Source of the DNA: Pannonibacter tanglangensis
GTDB lineage: Bacteria; Pseudomonadota; Alphaproteobacteria; Rhizobiales; Stappiaceae
Length of the DNA: 64,000 nt
Strand: one strand, 5' to 3'
Assembly (NCBI RefSeq): GCF_009915685.1
Contig: NZ_JAABLP010000002.1
Below the pieces are notes generated by a model. It searched no databases and had not been told where the DNA came from. It saw only the letters and a list, made by a program, of their open reading frames with translations. Shown here in pieces: positions 31,768-40,495 of the stretch. Both the position numbers and the translations under genes were made by a program. Numbering within the stretch: the first letter of the stretch is position 1; each line of letters begins with the position of its first letter.

Positions 31768-31817
31768 TTTGATGAAGTGACGTCGTCGGCTTGGCTTGCG
31801 GCTCAACACTCTGGCTG

Positions 31818-32618
31818 TCAGAGCCGTGCGATCGGCACGACCAGCTGGCGGTGATCGCTCTGCAGATGTCCGATACGGATGTTGTAGGTCGCGGCCATCC
31901 GGTCCGCAGTCAGCACCGCCGCCGGGCTGCCATCAGCAACGAGTTTTCCCGTGTCGAGCAACAGGAGACGGTCGCACCAGGCGCTGGCCAGCGTCAGGTC
32001 ATGCAGCGAGACCACGGCGCTGACACCGTCGGCGACCAGGTCACGGAAGCACTGCATGAGGGCGAGCTGATGCTCCGGATCGAGGCCGTTGCAAGGCTCG
32101 TCGGCAAGGATCAGGCGCGGGTCCTGTGCAAGCAGCCGTGCAATCAGGACGCGCGCCTGTTCGCCGCCCGAAAGGCGGTCAAAGGGCCGGTCGGCGAAGG
32201 CCTGAACGTCCATCCGGCGCATGGCGTCTTCGACACTTCTGAGGTCCTCAAAAGACGGTGCTGGACGAATGAAGCCAAGCCCTCCGGCCTGATGCGGCAT
32301 GCGGCCGAGCGCGACAACATCGCGGCAGCGCAGCGGCCAGACAACGCTGCGCTCTTGCGGCAGGAAGGCCAGTGTGCGCCCGCGTTCGGCGGAGGTCATC
32401 TGTGCCAATGGCCGCCCTTGCCACAGGATGTCGCTGCCGCGCGGGCCAAGCCCGGCCATAGCCTTGAGAAGGCTCGACTTGCCCGCACCATTCGGTCCGA
32501 TGAGACCGACCAGTTCCGGGCGGGGCAGGGTAAAGCTGACGTTCTCGACGACTGTCTTGTCCCCGCGCTTCAAAGTCAGGTTCTGGACCAGGAGCCCGGG
32601 GAAGGCGTGGCTGTTCAT
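31818..32618 (-). CDS. btuD: cobalamin ABC importer ATPase
   Basis: The 266-aa ATPase has GPNGAGKSS, signature RLSGGEQARVLIARLL, Walker B LILADEPCNGLD and a switch His in SLHDLTLASAWCDR. This is the FecE/BtuD/HmuV type. It is last in btuB-unknown-btuF-btuC-btuD, behind a cobalamin riboswitch. The ATG at 32618 is 4 nt inside the permease gene and follows AAAGGATG. The longer ORF that runs back to 33566 is an accidental open frame inside the permease gene. Confidence 0.88.
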   Translation of the reverse strand: MNSHAFPGLLVQNLTLKRGDKTVVENVSFTLPRPELVGLIGPNGAGKSSLLKAMAGLGPRGSDILWQGRPLAQMTSAERGRTLAFLPQERSVVWPLRCRDVVALGRMPHQAGGLGFIRPAPSFEDLRSVEDAMRRMDVQAFADRPFDRLSGGEQARVLIARLLAQDPRLILADEPCNGLDPEHQLALMQCFRDLVADGVSAVVSLHDLTLASAWCDRLLLLDTGKLVADGSPAAVLTADRMAATYNIRIGHLQSDHRQLVVPIARL

Positions 32619-33622
32619 TCGGCATCCTTTCTGAGGCGGACCAGCAGCCAGAGGAAAAAGGGAGCTCCGAGCGTTGCCGTAATGACGCCGAGCTTCAGGT
32701 CCCTGTCCGGCAGGATCACCCGCGCCACGCAGTCTGCGGCCAGCAGGAAGGCCGCCCCGCCGAGGGCGCTTGCCCAGAGCAACCGCCCCGGCCGGTAATC
32801 GACAAGCGGACGCAGCAGGTGCGGCACGATCAGGCCGACGAAGCCGATCGCACCGCTCACCGCTGTCGCGGCACCGACGCCGATGGCGGTGCCGAGGATC
32901 GCCCGGCGTCGCAGGCCGCCGAGACTGATGCCAAGGCTTGCCGCCACGTCGTCGCCAAGGGACAGCGCCTCCAGCCCGCGCTGGCAGGACAGCAGTAGCG
33001 CCACGCCGACGACAATGAAGGGCAGGGCCAGTCCGACATGCAGCAGACTGCGGTCCGTCAGCGACCCCATCAGCCAGAACACGATCTCCATCGCGGCAAA
33101 GGGGTTGTCGGACAGGTTGAGCACCAGCGATGTGAGGGCGCCTGCGAGTGACGAAATAGCGACACCGGCGAGGATCAGAACAAGCCGGTCGCCGGACCGG
33201 CCCGCCAGGACTTGCAGCAGCACGACGGCGGCCAGTGCCCCGGTGAGGGCGCTGAGCGGAAGGGCGAGGCCGAACAGCGCAGAGGCACCGCTGTAGATGG
33301 CGATGACCGCGCCGAGCGAGGCAGTCGCCGACACGCCGATGAGCCCCGGTTCGGCCAGCGGGTTGCGTAAAAGACCCTGCAGCACCGCCCCGGCAAGCCC
33401 CAGGACGGCGCCGATGGCCGCCGCCAGAACGGCGCGCGGCAGGCGGATTTCGCGCAGGATGACGGCGTCGACCGTTTGCGTATCCGAACCGGCAGGCATC
33501 AGCAGCCCGAGCGGATTGAGCCAGACTTCCCCGAGAGCCAGCGAGAGGCCGAACAGGGCGCAACACAGAAATGCCAGCAACAGGGCCAGTTGCGCTGGAT
33601 GGCGTGAAAAATGATCCGTCAT
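32615..33622 (-). CDS. btuC: cobalamin ABC importer permease (FecCD family)
   Basis: The 335-aa membrane protein has about ten helices and FecCD signatures: LREIRLPRAVLAAAIGAVLGLAGAVLQGLLRNPLAEPGLIGVS, then SLGDDVAASLGIS and GFVGLIVPHLLRPLVDYRPGR. It overlaps the binding-protein gene and the ATPase gene by 4 nt each. FecCD permeases carry siderophores, heme or B12; the riboswitch and receptor in this operon point to B12. Confidence 0.88.
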   Translation of the reverse strand: MTDHFSRHPAQLALLLAFLCCALFGLSLALGEVWLNPLGLLMPAGSDTQTVDAVILREIRLPRAVLAAAIGAVLGLAGAVLQGLLRNPLAEPGLIGVSATASLGAVIAIYSGASALFGLALPLSALTGALAAVVLLQVLAGRSGDRLVLILAGVAISSLAGALTSLVLNLSDNPFAAMEIVFWLMGSLTDRSLLHVGLALPFIVVGVALLLSCQRGLEALSLGDDVAASLGISLGGLRRRAILGTAIGVGAATAVSGAIGFVGLIVPHLLRPLVDYRPGRLLWASALGGAAFLLAADCVARVILPDRDLKLGVITATLGAPFFLWLLVRLRKDAE

Positions 33623-34527
33623 GGTCTGGCGCTGCTTTCCTCCGGCTTCATTTCGGTCCGCTCGACAGCCTGCCGCAGCCGGGTGACCGCCTCGGCGGTG
33701 AAGGGGGCACCGCAGATCGAGTAGCGCACGTCCGCCGCGATCCGCCGTTCGTCGGGGAAGCGCAGGTCGAGGGCGGGATGGCGCAGGATCTCGGCCGCCC
33801 GGGAGGGGTTGTTCACGAAGCGCGGCGAGATCATCACGTAGTCCGGATCTGCCAGAAGCAGCCGCTCCAGCGGCACGCGCCGTGATCCGCTGATGCCCAT
33901 GTCTTCCCCAAGATGGCGCAGGCCCGCTGCGCGCACGATCTGGTTTTCCAGGGTTCCGGCGCCGGCGGTGTAGGTGTTGGTGGCGTAGGACCCGACAACG
34001 GGAGCCTCACCCGCGGTCCATTGCGCTGGCGTCTTTGCCAGCTCTGTCTCGAAGGCCGCGACCAGCGCTTCGCCCCTGTCCCTGTTGCCAAGCAGGTTCG
34101 CCATGCGGCGGATGTTGGCCTTGAGATCGTCGAAACTTGCCTCGGGCGTGAATTCCTCGACCCGGGTCCCCAGCCGCTTCAGGAGCTGCACGGTTGCCCG
34201 GGTCGTGTAGATGCCAGCCAGCACCAGATCCGGCTCAAGTCGGATGATCTCCTCCGCCAGCCCGTGGTTGATTGCCATTTCGGGCGTGACAAGGTCGCTG
34301 ACCACTGCCATGTCCGCGCGCGCCGCCAGACGCGAGACGGACACGAGCTGCCCGGGCCGCGCGATCAGCAATGCCAGCTGGTCGGTACACAGGTTCATCG
34401 AGACAACCCGCTGCCCCTCCTGACCCTGCGGGATCGGGCCAGGAGGGGCTTCGGCCATGGCTGAAGCTGAAGCGAAGGGCATCAGCAGCGCCAGGACCGC
34501 AACCGTCAGGCGGCGCAGACGGTTCAT
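33619..34527 (-). CDS. btuF: cobalamin ABC importer periplasmic binding protein
   Basis: The 302-aa protein has a signal peptide (residues 1-25, ending ASAMAEA) and a BtuF/FepB-type fold: RVVSMNLCTDQLALLIA, RLEPDLVLAGIYTTRATVQLLKRLG and SFDDLKANIRRMANLLG. It hands cobalamin to BtuC/BtuD. It overlaps both neighbours by 4 nt. Assignment rests on operon and riboswitch, since sequence alone does not separate B12 and siderophore binders. Confidence 0.85.
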   Translation of the reverse strand: MNRLRRLTVAVLALLMPFASASAMAEAPPGPIPQGQEGQRVVSMNLCTDQLALLIARPGQLVSVSRLAARADMAVVSDLVTPEMAINHGLAEEIIRLEPDLVLAGIYTTRATVQLLKRLGTRVEEFTPEASFDDLKANIRRMANLLGNRDRGEALVAAFETELAKTPAQWTAGEAPVVGSYATNTYTAGAGTLENQIVRAAGLRHLGEDMGISGSRRVPLERLLLADPDYVMISPRFVNNPSRAAEILRHPALDLRFPDERRIAADVRYSICGAPFTAEAVTRLRQAVERTEMKPEESSARP

Positions 34528-35156
34528 GACTGGCGGAACCCCTTGCCTTCTGCGTCGAGGGCCTCTTCCGGACGGCCCAGCCAGCGGGCCGACAGCGCAC
34601 GCCAGGTTGCGAGACGCGAGAAGTCCGGGGTTTCCGACAGGCTGTCGTTGTCCTCGATGAAAGGATTGGGCAGGAACACCGAGATCATCGGTTCACCTGC
34701 GCCATTGACCATCTCGAAGCCCCAGCTCACCGGCTTGCCATCGCGTCCGAAGCTGCGGAAGAACGACGCGCGTGAAGGCTTGCGGTGCCGCCGCTTCTCC
34801 TCTGACGTCGGAAACTTCGGCGAGCCCATGTTTTCACCGATGCACAGGTGAAAATGCCCGCCATTGGCGAACATCACCGTCAGGTAGGCGTCGAACAGGC
34901 TGATCTTCACCGGAGCGCCGGGGCACTTCCATTCATAGGCCGCCCCTTCGATGATCGGGCCAAACCGGATGCCCTGCCAGTGTTCCTCGAAAATCTCGCG
35001 CAGCAGGGGTTCGAGAACCTCCTGCGTTGCCGGAATGTCCCAGATCTCGCGGCTGATCTTGCCTTCCGCGTCCCTGCGAACGTCTGTCGGTGCAGGGCCG
35101 GCAACGGGGAGCGAAGGGACGGCGGCCTGCGGGCTTGAGTCTGCAGTCATGGTCAT
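34524..35156 (-). CDS. conserved protein of unknown function in the B12 uptake operon
   Basis: The 210-aa protein has no signal peptide or membrane helix and is probably cytoplasmic. Visible features are a Trp-rich stretch (EIWDIPATQEVLEPLLREIFEEHWQGIRFGPI), YEWKCPGAP, and an HFHLCIGEN motif near residue 100, whose two His and Cys could bind metal or cofactor. A basic EEKRRHRKPSRASFFRSFGRDGKP follows. It is between btuB and btuF with 4-nt overlap to btuF and an 11-bp gap after its own start to btuB. I do not recognise a function; a link to cobalamin handling is suggested only by context. Confidence 0.75.
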   Translation of the reverse strand: MTMTADSSPQAAVPSLPVAGPAPTDVRRDAEGKISREIWDIPATQEVLEPLLREIFEEHWQGIRFGPIIEGAAYEWKCPGAPVKISLFDAYLTVMFANGGHFHLCIGENMGSPKFPTSEEKRRHRKPSRASFFRSFGRDGKPVSWGFEMVNGAGEPMISVFLPNPFIEDNDSLSETPDFSRLATWRALSARWLGRPEEALDAEGKGFRQS

Positions 35157-35167
35157 GCGCGATCTCC

Positions 35168-37126
35168 TCAGAAGGTGCCCTTGATGCCGACGAAAGCGGT
35201 CGCGCCCTGGGTGTTGTAGCCGTAGACCTCCTCGTAGGTCTGGTCGAAGGCATTCTCGACCCGGCCGTAGAGCGTGAAGTTGTCATTGAGCTTGTAGTCG
35301 GCGCCGAGATTGACGAGCAGATAGTCGTCAAGTTTCACGCGGCTGCGGGGCGTGGCGTTCACCCACTCGCTGTCCATCTGTTGTCCGTTGTAGACAGCGT
35401 CGACGAAGGCAGAGGCGCGGCCGTCGAGGAATGTGTACTGCAGTCCCGCTGCCCCGCTGTGCATCGGCCGGCGGACTTCCTTCTGGCCGTTCGGCTCACG
35501 GGCATCGAGATAGGTGTAGGACGCGCGGGCGGTCAGGCTGTCGAGGATCTGAGCGGTGGCTGACACTTCGACGCCCTGGCGCTTGCTGGTGCCCTGAAGG
35601 TTGAACGGGCTCGAGGCGAAGCCTGGCAGGAAGCGCGTCTGGATCTCATCCTCAAGACGCTCGCGGAAGTAAGTCACGTCGACGGTCAGCCGCTCGTCGA
35701 GAAGCTTCTGCTCCACGCCAATGTCCCAGCCGAAGTTCTCTTCCGGTGTCAGGTTCGGATTGCCGACAAAGCGCGAGGGCTGGAAGCCGAACTGCTCGAA
35801 GAATGTCGGGTTGGTCACACCCGTGCCGATCGAGGCATGCACCCGTGTGCCGGTCTCCTGATGGAGGTAGGCGGCCGAGGCGTTGTAGGTGAGAGTGTCC
35901 TTGAATTGTTCGTTGCGGTCATAGCGCAACGCACCGGACAGGAAGATCCGCTCCAGAAGCTCCAGCCGGTACTCGCCGACATAGCCCGACAGGTCGCGCT
36001 GTTGCCGCCGGCCCTGATCGGGGCTGCCCGGATAGGCATTCCGGTAGGTCTCGCGCTCCCACTCGACGGCGCCGGTGAGGCTGTGGGCTGCCTGCAGGAA
36101 GCTCTCGGTCTGGAAGGCAAGCGTGCCCTGGTAGCTGAGGTGCAGGCGGTTGTCGTCGTTGCCGTTGCGGTTGTTCGAGTTCAGGCCGCGGCGATGAAGA
36201 TCGGTGTACTCGACCCGCGCCCGCTGCACGAACAGATCCTCGAACAGGGACCATGTCAGCCCCGCGCCACCATAGACCTCGCGTGTCTTGTTGTGGCTAA
36301 AGGTATCGATCACCTGGCCCTGCGTCGGACGGTCGGGAAAGGCAAAGTCCTGGTCGTCGGTGTCTGACTTGCGGGTGACGAAGCGCAGGTTGGCGTCAAG
36401 CACCAGCGTTTCGGTCAGGTCGGCCCGCACCTTGCCGTTCAAGGTGACGTTGCGGTCGCCGTCCTTCTCCTTGCCATAGTCGGAGATGTTGAAGCCATCG
36501 GTTCGCCGCAGCGTCGCCGAGAAGGCCCCGTCGATGCGGTCATTGCCGCCCTGGACCAGCAGGTCGGTCAAGACCGTCTTGTCGGTCCCGACCTCGCTGC
36601 GGGTCGTGATCCGGTGACCGTTCCGGATGCCGCCCTTGGTCACGATGTGGATCACGCCGGATGTGGCGTTCGAGCCATAAAGGGCGCCCTGCGGTCCACG
36701 CAGCACTTCGATCCGGTCGATGTCAGAGACCTGAAGGCCGCCGAAGTCATATTCCCCCGACGACGACGAGGCCACCTCGACGCCGTCGATCAGGACCAGC
36801 ACATGGTTGGATTCCGAACCACGCAAACGGATCTGCGTGAGGCCGCCGAAAGACCCCGTCCGCGAGACGGCAACGCCCGGCACCTGCCGCAGCGCATCGG
36901 CAACATAGCGGACCTGCGATGTTTCGAGGCTCGCGCCCGTGATCACGGTCGTGGCGCGTCCAACCTTCTCCGTTTCGAGAGGCGTGCGGCCGGCGCTGAT
37001 GACGATGGCTTCAAGCTGTTCCGGCTCTGCGGCCGCAGACGTGACGGCGGTGAGGGACAGGGCAGGGATGAGCCCGCCGGCCAGAAGGCATGGCAAGGCA
37101 ATGCCGGTGGTGAACCGGTTCTTCAT
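35168..37126 (-). CDS. btuB: TonB-dependent vitamin B12 receptor
   Basis: The 652-aa outer-membrane protein has a signal peptide (about residues 1-33), a TonB-box-like EAIVISAGR, a plug domain (PGVAVSRTGSFGGLTQIRLRGSESNHVLVLIDGVEV), and a 22-strand-type barrel ending in Phe (GIKGTF). Two marks support B12 as ligand: the cobalamin riboswitch upstream and the BtuFCD genes after it. The start is the ATG at 37126, which gives the signal peptide; the longer ORF to 37228 reads into the riboswitch leader. Confidence 0.9.
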   Translation of the reverse strand: MKNRFTTGIALPCLLAGGLIPALSLTAVTSAAAEPEQLEAIVISAGRTPLETEKVGRATTVITGASLETSQVRYVADALRQVPGVAVSRTGSFGGLTQIRLRGSESNHVLVLIDGVEVASSSSGEYDFGGLQVSDIDRIEVLRGPQGALYGSNATSGVIHIVTKGGIRNGHRITTRSEVGTDKTVLTDLLVQGGNDRIDGAFSATLRRTDGFNISDYGKEKDGDRNVTLNGKVRADLTETLVLDANLRFVTRKSDTDDQDFAFPDRPTQGQVIDTFSHNKTREVYGGAGLTWSLFEDLFVQRARVEYTDLHRRGLNSNNRNGNDDNRLHLSYQGTLAFQTESFLQAAHSLTGAVEWERETYRNAYPGSPDQGRRQQRDLSGYVGEYRLELLERIFLSGALRYDRNEQFKDTLTYNASAAYLHQETGTRVHASIGTGVTNPTFFEQFGFQPSRFVGNPNLTPEENFGWDIGVEQKLLDERLTVDVTYFRERLEDEIQTRFLPGFASSPFNLQGTSKRQGVEVSATAQILDSLTARASYTYLDAREPNGQKEVRRPMHSGAAGLQYTFLDGRASAFVDAVYNGQQMDSEWVNATPRSRVKLDDYLLVNLGADYKLNDNFTLYGRVENAFDQTYEEVYGYNTQGATAFVGIKGTF

Positions 37127-37298
37127 GACAAACACCCGCGTTTGGCGGCGGGCAGTGCCCGCGCCAGCATAGGACGACGCACCGCCTGGCAAACGGACGC
37201 GGGTAAGCGTCCGCCCAAAGGACGGCAAGGTTTGGGTGTCACCTCAACGGGAAACCGCGCCTCGACACACCCCGTATCGAAGGCCGGGTGACTGAGCG

Positions 37299-37480
37299 CG
37301 GCAGGTCTCCTGGCTCACGGGTCACCGTGTGTGTCCGCCTTCCCGGGATCTGGCCTTGGGCCTCCCAGTGGCATGAGTGGACACGCACTCTCCGTTCACA
37401 GTTGCGGGGGCAGCCACGGTTTCGGTCCCTGATGGGTACGCCTCACCGTGTTCCCTTTTCATCCGTCCTCCGACGGAACC
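37299..37480 (-). ncRNA. cobalamin riboswitch controlling the btuB operon
   Basis: Read on the - strand this leader has all landmarks of the cobalamin aptamer in order: GGTTCCGTCGGAGGACGGA, AAAAGGGAA, GGTG, GCTGCCCCCGCAACTGT, the B12 box GCCACTG at 37366-37372, GGGAAGGC, and GAGCCAGGAGACCTGCC. It lies about 170 nt before btuB. Cobalamin binding would lower expression of the uptake operon. Confidence 0.95.
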
Positions 37481-37493
37481 ACGTTCGCGTCGC

Positions 37494-37523
37494 AACATGC
37501 CGGTCGCTTGCGCTGCCTGTCAA
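37494..37523 (-). promoter_or_regulatory. likely promoter of the btuB riboswitch transcript
   Basis: On the - strand TTGACA (37523-37518) and CATGTT (37499-37494) are 18 bp apart. Transcription would start near 37487, just ahead of the riboswitch 5' helix at 37480. Confidence 0.5.
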
Positions 37524-37672
37524 GGTTGCACATCCGCTCTTCCACCCAAAGCAGGACGGATCAGCTGACGCGCCGCGTCTTCCGGCGGGCGGCACAAGAA
37601 ACCGCTGGTCATTTTCCCGGCCCGGGCCTAAGCCTCACGGCCATTGCAAATGCGTTGATTGGGGACTGGGTC

Positions 37673-39211
37673 ATGTTGCGGCGGCTGAGTGTCATCGGGG
37701 GCTGGACGCTGGTCAGCCGCTTGTTCGGCTTCCTGCGCGATCTGGTCATGGCCAGCGTGCTTGGTGCCGGGCCGCTCGCCGATGCCTTCCTGATCGCCTT
37801 CCGCCTGCCCAACCATTTCCGCGCCATCGTCGCGGAAGGCGCCTTCAACGCCGCCTTCGTGCCCACCTATGCCGCGACGCTGGAGCGGGACGGGGAGGCG
37901 CGCGCGCGGGCCTTCCGCTCGCAGATGCTGTCCTGGCTGATGCTGGTGAACCTTGTCCTGCTGGCGCTGGCGCTCCTTGCCACCGGCTGGCTGGTGTTCC
38001 TGCTGGCGCCCGGCCTCGGCACGGGCGAGGAGGGCGTGCGGGCGCTTGCCATCGACCTCACCCGCATCACCTTCCCCTATCTCCTGTGCATGTCCGTCGT
38101 CACGCTGATGTCCGGCGTGCTCAATGCCGAGCGCAAGTTTGCCGCCGCTGCCGCCGCCCCGATCCTGCTGAACCTCGCCATGATCGCGGCCTTCTTCTCG
38201 GTGCAGTGGTTCCCCGATGCGGCCCATGCGGCCGCCTGGGGCACGCTGGCCGGCGGGGTCCTGCAGGTCATCCTGCTCACCGCGGCCGTCGCCCGCGCCG
38301 GCCTCGGCTTTTCCCTGCCGCTGCCGCGCCGCGACGGCGAGGTGGCGCTATTCTTTAAACGGCTCGGACCCGCTTTGCTGACGGCCGGCGTGGTGCAGGT
38401 CGCCGTCTTTGCCGACACGATCCTCGCCAGCTTCCTGCCGACCGGCGCGCTGGCGCATCTGGCCTATGCCGACCGGCTCTACCAGCTGCCGCTGGGTGTG
38501 ATCGGCATCGCGCTCGGCACAGCTGTCCTGCCGGAAATCGGCCGCGACGCCGGCGTCGGTGCCGAGGACAAGGCACGCGGCGTGATGGATCGCGCGCTTC
38601 GCATCTGCCTGATGGTCGGCCTGCCCATCGGTCTTGCCATGGCCTTCCTTGGCGAAGACGCGATCCGGGTGCTGTTCCAGCGCGGCGCCTTCGACGCGGC
38701 GGCGACGGCCGGTTCGGCCGCCGTGCTGGCGGCCTATGCGGTCGCCCTGCCGGCGGCCCTTGCCATCCGCACGCTGGTCGCGGCCTTCAACGGGCGCGGC
38801 GACATGACCACCCCCTTGAAGGCGCTCGCCGGGGCCACCGTCGTCAACGTGGCGCTGAAGGCGCTGCTCAGCGCCGAGCATGGCGCGGCCGGCCTTGCCA
38901 TGGGCACCTCCGCCGGTGTCTGGATCTATGCGGTCACTCTCTATGTGCTGTGCCGGACGCGGGGCTATGTCAGCCCCTTCGCGCTGGCCGACAAGGTGCT
39001 GGTTCCGGCGGCTGCCGTCACCATGGCCCTTGTGCTCTGGGGGATGCCGGATCTGCTCGCGCCCGTCGAGGACGTGCTGCTGCTCCTGCCGGCGCTTGCT
39101 GCCGGGCTCGTCTGGCTGGCGCTGGCCGCTGCCCTGTCCTTCGGGGCCTATGCGGTCATGCTCGGCGGCGGGCTCCTCGTCGTCCGCCGCCTGGCCCGGT
39201 CGCGGCGTTAG
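37673..39211 (+). CDS. murJ: lipid II flippase MurJ
   Basis: The 512-aa membrane protein has about 14 helices and the MviN/MurJ signature: SRLFGFLRDLVMASVLGAGPLADAFLIAFRLPNHFRAIVAEGAFNAAFVPTYA. It flips lipid II across the inner membrane for peptidoglycan synthesis. Length is normal. The ATG at 37673 is selected from homology to this N-terminus; the longer ORF to 37448 overlaps the divergent riboswitch region. The gene ends with a 4-nt overlap with the convergent deaminase-like gene. Confidence 0.92.
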   Translation: MLRRLSVIGGWTLVSRLFGFLRDLVMASVLGAGPLADAFLIAFRLPNHFRAIVAEGAFNAAFVPTYAATLERDGEARARAFRSQMLSWLMLVNLVLLALALLATGWLVFLLAPGLGTGEEGVRALAIDLTRITFPYLLCMSVVTLMSGVLNAERKFAAAAAAPILLNLAMIAAFFSVQWFPDAAHAAAWGTLAGGVLQVILLTAAVARAGLGFSLPLPRRDGEVALFFKRLGPALLTAGVVQVAVFADTILASFLPTGALAHLAYADRLYQLPLGVIGIALGTAVLPEIGRDAGVGAEDKARGVMDRALRICLMVGLPIGLAMAFLGEDAIRVLFQRGAFDAAATAGSAAVLAAYAVALPAALAIRTLVAAFNGRGDMTTPLKALAGATVVNVALKALLSAEHGAAGLAMGTSAGVWIYAVTLYVLCRTRGYVSPFALADKVLVPAAAVTMALVLWGMPDLLAPVEDVLLLLPALAAGLVWLALAAALSFGAYAVMLGGGLLVVRRLARSRR

Positions 39212-40494
39212 GCGGCCGGATGCCGCCGGCGGACGCTTGCCGGGCGGCCAGCAAGGCTGAGGCGGGCGTCGTTGCGGCTGCGTTCGGCCACGACCTTGCC
39301 CCTGGAGACCACGGCGAGCCGGTCGGGCCTGAGGCGCAGGGCTTCGGTCGGCGTGCCGGCGTCCAGCACCACCAGCGAGGCCGTGCAGCCGGGCTTCAGG
39401 CCGTAGCCCTCAAGGTTCATGATCCTGGCGTTGTCTTCCGTCACCATGCGGAAGCAGCGGGCCATTTCCTCGGGGTGCGTCATCTGCGCCACATGCAGGC
39501 CCATGAAGGCGACATCCAGCATGTCGGCGGTGCCAAGCGAGTACCAGGGGTCCAGAACGCAGTCCTGGCCCCAGCCGACCGTGATGCCAAGCGCCTGCAT
39601 CTCCTTCACCCGCGTCAGGCCGCGCCGCTTCGGGAAGGTGTCGTGCCGGCCCTGCAGGGTGATGTTGATCAACGGGTTCGGGATCGCCGTCATGCCGCTT
39701 TCGGCGATCAGCGGCAGCAGCTTGGAGACGTAGTAATTGTCCATGGAATGCATGGACGTGAGGTGGCTGCCGGCGGCGCGTCCGCCAAGCCCGTGTCGGG
39801 TCACCTCGGCGGCCAGCGTCTCGACGTGGCGGCTCATCGGATCGTCGGTCTCGTCGCAGTGAAGGTCCAGCATCAGCCCGCGCTCGGCGGCGATGCGGGC
39901 GAGATCCTTCACCGAGGCCGCGCCATCCTCCATCGTGCGCTCGAAATGCGGGATGCCGCCGACCACATCGACGCCCATGTCCAGCGCGCGAAGGACATTC
40001 TCCCGTCCTGTCTTCGTGCGGTAGAGCCCGTCCTGCGGAAAGGCGACCAGCTGCAGGTCGAGATAGGGCGCGACCTTGCGCTTCACCTCCAGCATCGCCT
40101 CGACGCCGCGCAGATGGTCCGGCGTGGTGTCGACATGGGTGCGGATGGCGAGCAGGCCCATGGAGACGGCCCAGTCGCAATAGGTCAGCGCCCGGGCCAC
40201 CATGTCCTCGACGCTGGCGATCTCGCGCAGTTCCCCCCAGAGCGAAATGCCCTCCAGCAGCGTGCCCGAGGCATTCACGCGCGGCAGGCCGTAGGACAGC
40301 GTCGCGTCCATGTGGAAATGCGGGTCGACAAAGGGGGGCGACACGAGGTCGCCGCTGGCGTCGATGACCTGGCCGGCGCTGGCCTGCGCGGCAGCCTCGA
40401 TCCGGCCGACCTCGGCGATGCGGTCGCCGCGGATGCCGATGTCGGCGACGGTGCCGTCGGGCAGCGTGCCGCCGGCGATGACGAGATCGAACAT
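39208..40494 (-). CDS. amidohydrolase, cytosine-deaminase (CodA) family
   Basis: The 428-aa protein has CodA metal motifs in order: His-x-His in FVDPHFHMD, HCDE in LDLHCDETDD, His in GSHLTSMHS, and Asp in GQDCVLDPWYSLGTADML. The region around HCDET and PWYSLGTADML is very close to E. coli CodA. Where CodA reads His-Asp-Asp next to the metal Asp, this one reads Gln-Asp-Cys, so the substrate may not be plain cytosine. It is last in an operon with a BMP-family ABC importer (permease gene ends 1 bp before its start), so the imported compound is probably a nucleobase or related ring. Confidence 0.82.
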   Translation of the reverse strand: MFDLVIAGGTLPDGTVADIGIRGDRIAEVGRIEAAAQASAGQVIDASGDLVSPPFVDPHFHMDATLSYGLPRVNASGTLLEGISLWGELREIASVEDMVARALTYCDWAVSMGLLAIRTHVDTTPDHLRGVEAMLEVKRKVAPYLDLQLVAFPQDGLYRTKTGRENVLRALDMGVDVVGGIPHFERTMEDGAASVKDLARIAAERGLMLDLHCDETDDPMSRHVETLAAEVTRHGLGGRAAGSHLTSMHSMDNYYVSKLLPLIAESGMTAIPNPLINITLQGRHDTFPKRRGLTRVKEMQALGITVGWGQDCVLDPWYSLGTADMLDVAFMGLHVAQMTHPEEMARCFRMVTEDNARIMNLEGYGLKPGCTASLVVLDAGTPTEALRLRPDRLAVVSRGKVVAERSRNDARLSLAGRPASVRRRHPAA

Positions 40495-40495
40495 G

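Noticed and set aside
31818..33566. Apparent 582-aa fusion of B12 ATPase with an upstream domain
   Set aside because: The first 300 residues are the permease gene in the wrong frame; a good ATG with ribosome-binding site exists at 32618.
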